Shown here: positions 5,899 to 8,857 of the stretch, in pieces
Layout of the letters: each line of letters opens with the position of its first letter
Position numbering within the stretch: the first letter of the stretch is position 1
Origin: an uncultured bacterium
GTDB lineage: Bacteria > Bipolaricaulota > Bipolaricaulia > UBA7950 > UBA9294
NCBI GenBank assembly: GCA_903859225.1
Contig: CAIOLV010000024.1
Span: 1 to 8,857, forward strand
Reading direction: 5' to 3'
DNA length: 8,857 nucleotides
The notes under the pieces: generated by a model
Databases searched by the model: none
Seen by the model: only the letters and a program-made list of their open reading frames with translations
What the model was told of the DNA's origin: nothing
Translations under genes and position numbers: made by a program

Positions 5899-7104
5899 AT
5901 GCAACGGTTCGACGTCGTGGTCGTCGGGGGCGGACCGGCCGGAGCGGTCACGGCGCGCATCGCCGCGGAAGCCGGGGCGGTGGTCCTCCTGCTCGAGCGG
6001 CGGACGCGCATCGAGGAACCGTCGGCGTGCGCCGGTCTCATCAGTCCGCGGACTCTCTCCGTCCTTGGAGTCTCGGACGCGTGCGTCGTTCGCCGCCCAC
6101 GCGGCGTCTCGTTCCACGCGCCGGGCGGCGGCGTCCTCTCGGTGCGGACGACGACGGACCGCGCCCTCGTCGTCGATCGGTCGATTCTGGAGTCCGAGCT
6201 TCTGGCACGGGCTCGCGACGTGGGCGTCGACGTGCGTCTCGGCGCAACGGCCACCGGTTGGCGCGACGGCGTCGTCCGCTTCGAGGGGGCCGCCAGCGAA
6301 GAGACCGCGGTGGGCGCCGTCCTCGTCGGCGCCGACGGCCCGGAGAGTCAGGTCGCGGCGTGGGCGGGTCTGCCCAATGCGGGTAGCCTGCGCGCACTCC
6401 AGGTCGAGGCGGAGTCAGCGGATCCGGAACCCGACGGCGTCTGCGTCTACGTGGGCCACCTCATTGCGCCCGAGTTCTTTGCCTGGTCGATCCCCGCGCA
6501 GGCCGGCTGCACGCGCATCGGCTTGGCGGTAAGCGATCTGATCGACCCGGCCCCGTACCTCGACTCTCTCCTGGCACAGCGGTTCCCGAACCATCGCATC
6601 GTCTCGAGGATCGAGGCGCGAATTCCCATTCCCTCCCCACGACGGACGACGGCCGACGGCGTGCTCTTGGTCGGCGACGCGGCGGGGCATGTGAAGCCCT
6701 TGTCGGGCGGCGGGATCTACTTCGGCGGACTGTGCGCCCGCGTCGCCGGGCGCGCCGCGGCACGGGCCGCGAAAGAGCCGCATGACCAGACGGAGCACCT
6801 GCTCTACTACGAGGATGCCTGCCGCGCGCTCATCGGCCCGGAAACGCGATTCGGGGCCACGGCCCGTTCGATTCGCGACGCGCTCGACGACGACGACTGG
6901 TCGAGGATCTTCGCGATCCTCAACCATCGCGACCTGCTCGCACTTGTCGCTGAACGCATCGACCTCGACCACCTCCGGCACATGGTGCCTCACCTTCTGA
7001 GTCGCCCGCGTCTGTGGCGCCCGCTCTTCGCCTTGTGGGACATCGTCCGAGTGCGGACGCGCGAGCCCGGCGGCATTGCCGGACCCCACGACGAGTTCCT
7101 ATAA
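5899..7104 (+). CDS. FAD-dependent oxidoreductase, geranylgeranyl reductase family
   Basis: A 401-residue flavoprotein of the family that saturates isoprenoid double bonds in, for example, geranylgeranyl lipids, chlorophyll side chains or menaquinone tails. The FAD-binding start is G10-GGPAG-15 with Glu33 closing the second strand. C44-AGLISP-50 corresponds to the family's conserved cysteine loop, 'GADG' lies at 144-147, and G259-DAAGHVKPLSGGG is the second FAD motif. A 'FFAWSIP' segment occupies the place of the Y-x-W-x-F-P substrate-site motif, with Phe and Ile replacing the usual Tyr and Phe. The C-terminal 120 or so residues are helical and poorly conserved. ATG 5899 is four bases after gpsA, with no strong ribosome site. 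The gpsA neighbour suggests lipid or quinone metabolism, but the substrate is inferred from family only and other FAD hydroxylase-like roles are possible. Confidence 0.85.
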   Translation: MQRFDVVVVGGGPAGAVTARIAAEAGAVVLLLERRTRIEEPSACAGLISPRTLSVLGVSDACVVRRPRGVSFHAPGGGVLSVRTTTDRALVVDRSILESELLARARDVGVDVRLGATATGWRDGVVRFEGAASEETAVGAVLVGADGPESQVAAWAGLPNAGSLRALQVEAESADPEPDGVCVYVGHLIAPEFFAWSIPAQAGCTRIGLAVSDLIDPAPYLDSLLAQRFPNHRIVSRIEARIPIPSPRRTTADGVLLVGDAAGHVKPLSGGGIYFGGLCARVAGRAAARAAKEPHDQTEHLLYYEDACRALIGPETRFGATARSIRDALDDDDWSRIFAILNHRDLLALVAERIDLDHLRHMVPHLLSRPRLWRPLFALWDIVRVRTREPGGIAGPHDEFL

Positions 7105-7105
7105 T
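7076..7105 (+). promoter_or_regulatory. Promoter directly upstream of the O-antigen-ligase-like gene
   Basis: TTGCCG (7076-7081) and a perfect TATAAT (7100-7105) are separated by 18 bases. The -10 box overlaps the TAA stop codon of the preceding gene (7102-7104). The next start codon begins at 7112, six bases after the hexamer, where transcription would be expected to begin. The transcript would therefore have almost no leader. Confidence 0.5.
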
Positions 7106-7111
7106 CGGGCC

Positions 7112-8857
7112 ATGACGAGGAGAAGGGTCACCAAGAAGGCGCCGGCTGTCGCTCCGACGAAGTCCCCGCTCCGCATCGAGCGCGTCATCGTGGTCGGCCT
7201 CGCTGCGGCGTTCTTCGTCCTGCCGCTCTTCATCCTGCCGAACGCGACGGAGTACGGGTACACGAAGACCATCCTTGCGCTCGTCCTCATCTCGATCCTC
7301 GGCGTCCTCTGGGGCATTGACGGGTGGCGAAAAGGGACGTGGACGCTGCGCGTCCCGTGGATTGCGTGGCCGTTCCTTGCGCTGGTCGCGGCGTCGCTCT
7401 TCTCGCTCCTCGGAGCCACGAACGGCCGCTTCGTCGTACAGAGTCTCGTACCCCTCGTCTACTTCTTCTTCCTGCTCCTGCTCGTGATGAACACAGTGCG
7501 CGAGAAGCGCGACGTGACGCTACTTCTCGGGTCGTTCCTCGCCTCGGCGTCCCTCGTCACGCTGTACGGCCTTCTCCAGTACGCGGGCGTCATGCGGGGG
7601 CCGAGCGAGGGCAGGGGCCTCGGACAGGTTATTTCGACACTCGGGAACAAGGAGTACATGGCAGGCCTCCTTGCCTACATCCTGTTTCCGGCGACGATTC
7701 TCATCTTCCGCGTTCGCTCGGTCGTCCTGCGCGTCATCGCCGTCGTCCTTGTCGCATTCAACTTCGGTTCTCTGCTGCTGTTTGATCAGGCCGGGGCCAA
7801 CGTCGCGCTCGTCGCCGCGACGATCGTCCTTGTCGTTGGCTGCCTCATCTTCCGCCCCGTGGAGCCTCTGCGGCGTGCGCGCCGCTGGATTCTCGCGCTC
7901 CTCCTCGTCCTGGCCTTCGCCTACCTCGTCGAAGCCCCGTCCGGCCCGCTCAACTCGGTGGTCGGACTGTCGGCGGGCGAGACGTCGTGGATCGCGAGAG
8001 TCTGGCAGCAGAACTCAGGCGCGGTGCGGACGTGGGATTGGTGGGTCGGACTGGAAATGTGGAAGTCGAGCCCCTGGGTCGGTGTCGGACTTGGCAACTA
8101 CAAGCTCGACTTCCTCCCGTACAAGGCGCAGTTCCTCGCGACACCGCAAGGAGCCGGTTACGGCTTCTACATCCCACGCGCTGCGCAAGCCCACAACGAC
8201 TATGTCCAGGTCCTTGCGGAGCTCGGCCTTCTCGGGGCCCTCGCCCTCGCCGCGTTCCTCATTGCCCTCGCCGCCTCCCTTCTCCACCGTCTCACCCAGA
8301 ATCGAAACGAGGGAGACCGGCTCGATCTCCTTCTCTGCGTTGCCGGCCTAGTCGCCGTCGTGGTACATGCACTCGTCAGTTTTCCCGCACATCTACCCAC
8401 ATCGGCGCTCGCGGCGATTCTCGCGTGCGGCGTCGCTCTCTCTCCGGCGTACGGCGAGCGCGCGTCGAAGACGTTCTCGATCCGCGGCTGGGGACTTCGT
8501 GCCGCTGTCCTCGCGTTTTCCCTCGCTGGCACGGCGGTCTCTGTGGTCGCCGCTCGAGATCTCGCGTCGAACGTCCTCATGCGCGACGGAATGCTCGAGC
8601 TCCAGCTCGGCCAGACCGAGCAGGCGAAGGCAACGCTCGAACGGAGTATCGGCCTCGATTTTGCGCCCCACCAGGCCTACTTCTACCTCGGCACGGCACA
8701 AGCGTTGCTCGGCGATATCCCGGCAGCCTTTCAGAGCATCGAACGCTGTCGGACGAGATTCGTCGACGAGAACATGTACATCCTCTACGCCGAACTCGCC
8801 GTCCGAGTGGGCCATCTTGAGGAGGCCAAGGAGGCCGTCGCGCTGCTCCTCGCCACG
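7112..8857 (+). CDS. O-antigen ligase/polymerase-like membrane protein with TPR-like tail, C-terminus missing
   Basis: A polytopic inner-membrane protein, 582 residues seen, open at the window edge. After a short basic start (MTRRRVTKKA) come many hydrophobic helices from about residue 27 to 490. A large loop holds 'SPWVGVGLGNY' and H361-NDYVQVLAELGLLG, the hallmark of the Wzy_C/O-antigen ligase fold, in which the histidine is functionally important. Such proteins join or polymerise lipid-carried glycans on the periplasmic face; some relatives glycosylate proteins. From about residue 490, helical pairs such as 'LGQTEQAKATLERSIGL' and 'YLGTAQALLGDIPAAFQSIE' look like tetratricopeptide repeats and continue to the edge. 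ATG 7112 is seven bases after the upstream stop. There is no Shine-Dalgarno sequence, but a consensus TATAAT sits six bases before it. Ligase and polymerase cannot be told apart here. Confidence 0.88.
   Translation, partial: MTRRRVTKKAPAVAPTKSPLRIERVIVVGLAAAFFVLPLFILPNATEYGYTKTILALVLISILGVLWGIDGWRKGTWTLRVPWIAWPFLALVAASLFSLLGATNGRFVVQSLVPLVYFFFLLLLVMNTVREKRDVTLLLGSFLASASLVTLYGLLQYAGVMRGPSEGRGLGQVISTLGNKEYMAGLLAYILFPATILIFRVRSVVLRVIAVVLVAFNFGSLLLFDQAGANVALVAATIVLVVGCLIFRPVEPLRRARRWILALLLVLAFAYLVEAPSGPLNSVVGLSAGETSWIARVWQQNSGAVRTWDWWVGLEMWKSSPWVGVGLGNYKLDFLPYKAQFLATPQGAGYGFYIPRAAQAHNDYVQVLAELGLLGALALAAFLIALAASLLHRLTQNRNEGDRLDLLLCVAGLVAVVVHALVSFPAHLPTSALAAILACGVALSPAYGERASKTFSIRGWGLRAAVLAFSLAGTAVSVVAARDLASNVLMRDGMLELQLGQTEQAKATLERSIGLDFAPHQAYFYLGTAQALLGDIPAAFQSIERCRTRFVDENMYILYAELAVRVGHLEEAKEAVALLLAT

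Noticed and set aside
5247..6254. Long open frame on the minus strand (335 codons) opposite gpsA and the reductase gene
   Set aside because: It spans the junction of two certain genes on the other strand, has low-complexity Arg/Thr-rich composition and shows no motif; it is a shadow frame.
7987..8820. 277-codon plus-strand frame within the O-antigen-ligase-like gene
   Set aside because: It is an Arg/Pro/Ser-rich alternative frame of a clear membrane protein gene and resembles no family.
1..8857. CRISPR array, insertion sequence, prophage, toxin-antitoxin or tRNA/rRNA gene
   Set aside because: I saw no regularly spaced repeats, transposase motifs, terminal inverted repeats, phage genes, small toxin-antitoxin pairs or RNA gene signatures on either strand. 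The window reads as continuous ordinary chromosomal genes.

Overview
This is a G+C-rich, densely coding bacterial stretch. Its genes show strong G/C preference at third codon positions and sit in tight runs with short or overlapping junctions. The taxon cannot be fixed from sequence reading alone. The ferredoxin and the S-adenosylhomocysteine hydrolase (SahH) both resemble, from memory, the short Thermotoga-type proteins. Combined with high G+C, a geranylgeranyl-reductase-family flavoprotein and an O-antigen ligase, this fits a deep-branching thermophile-related or uncultured Gram-negative lineage such as Candidatus Bipolaricaulota (Acetothermia). That placement is a low-confidence guess.

Layout. 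At the left edge a minus-strand gene for a secreted protein of unknown function runs off the window (1-223). It is divergent from a 60-residue single-cluster ferredoxin (363-545). The 139 bases between them hold a promoter on each strand and a 12-bp palindrome. The ferredoxin ends in a clear intrinsic terminator (569-622), so it is probably a monocistronic unit. A second plus-strand unit follows: patatin-like phospholipase (701-1579), EamA/DMT-family membrane transporter (1594-2511) and SahH (2456-3664). The transporter and hydrolase overlap by 56 bases. A third unit starts after a 62-base gap containing a -10-like box: S41 C-terminal processing peptidase (3727-4905), glycerol-3-phosphate dehydrogenase GpsA (4902-5894, ATGA overlap), a geranylgeranyl-reductase-family FAD protein (5899-7104) and an O-antigen ligase/polymerase-like membrane protein with a TPR-like tail (7112 to the right edge, unfinished).

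How the genes fit together. The middle unit pairs recycling of the SAM by-product SAH with a small-molecule transporter, plus a lipid acyl hydrolase. The right-hand unit is themed on the cell envelope: periplasmic proteolysis, the glycerol phosphate lipid backbone, isoprenoid saturation and surface-glycan ligation. The last gene also has its own consensus-like promoter just before its start codon, with spacing that suggests a leaderless transcript.

I found no RNA genes, CRISPR arrays, insertion sequences or obvious signs of recent gene transfer, and no non-coding stretch longer than 300 bases. This looks like ordinary core-genome neighbourhood. The observations most worth checking are the transporter-SahH coupling and the apparently leaderless start of the final gene.
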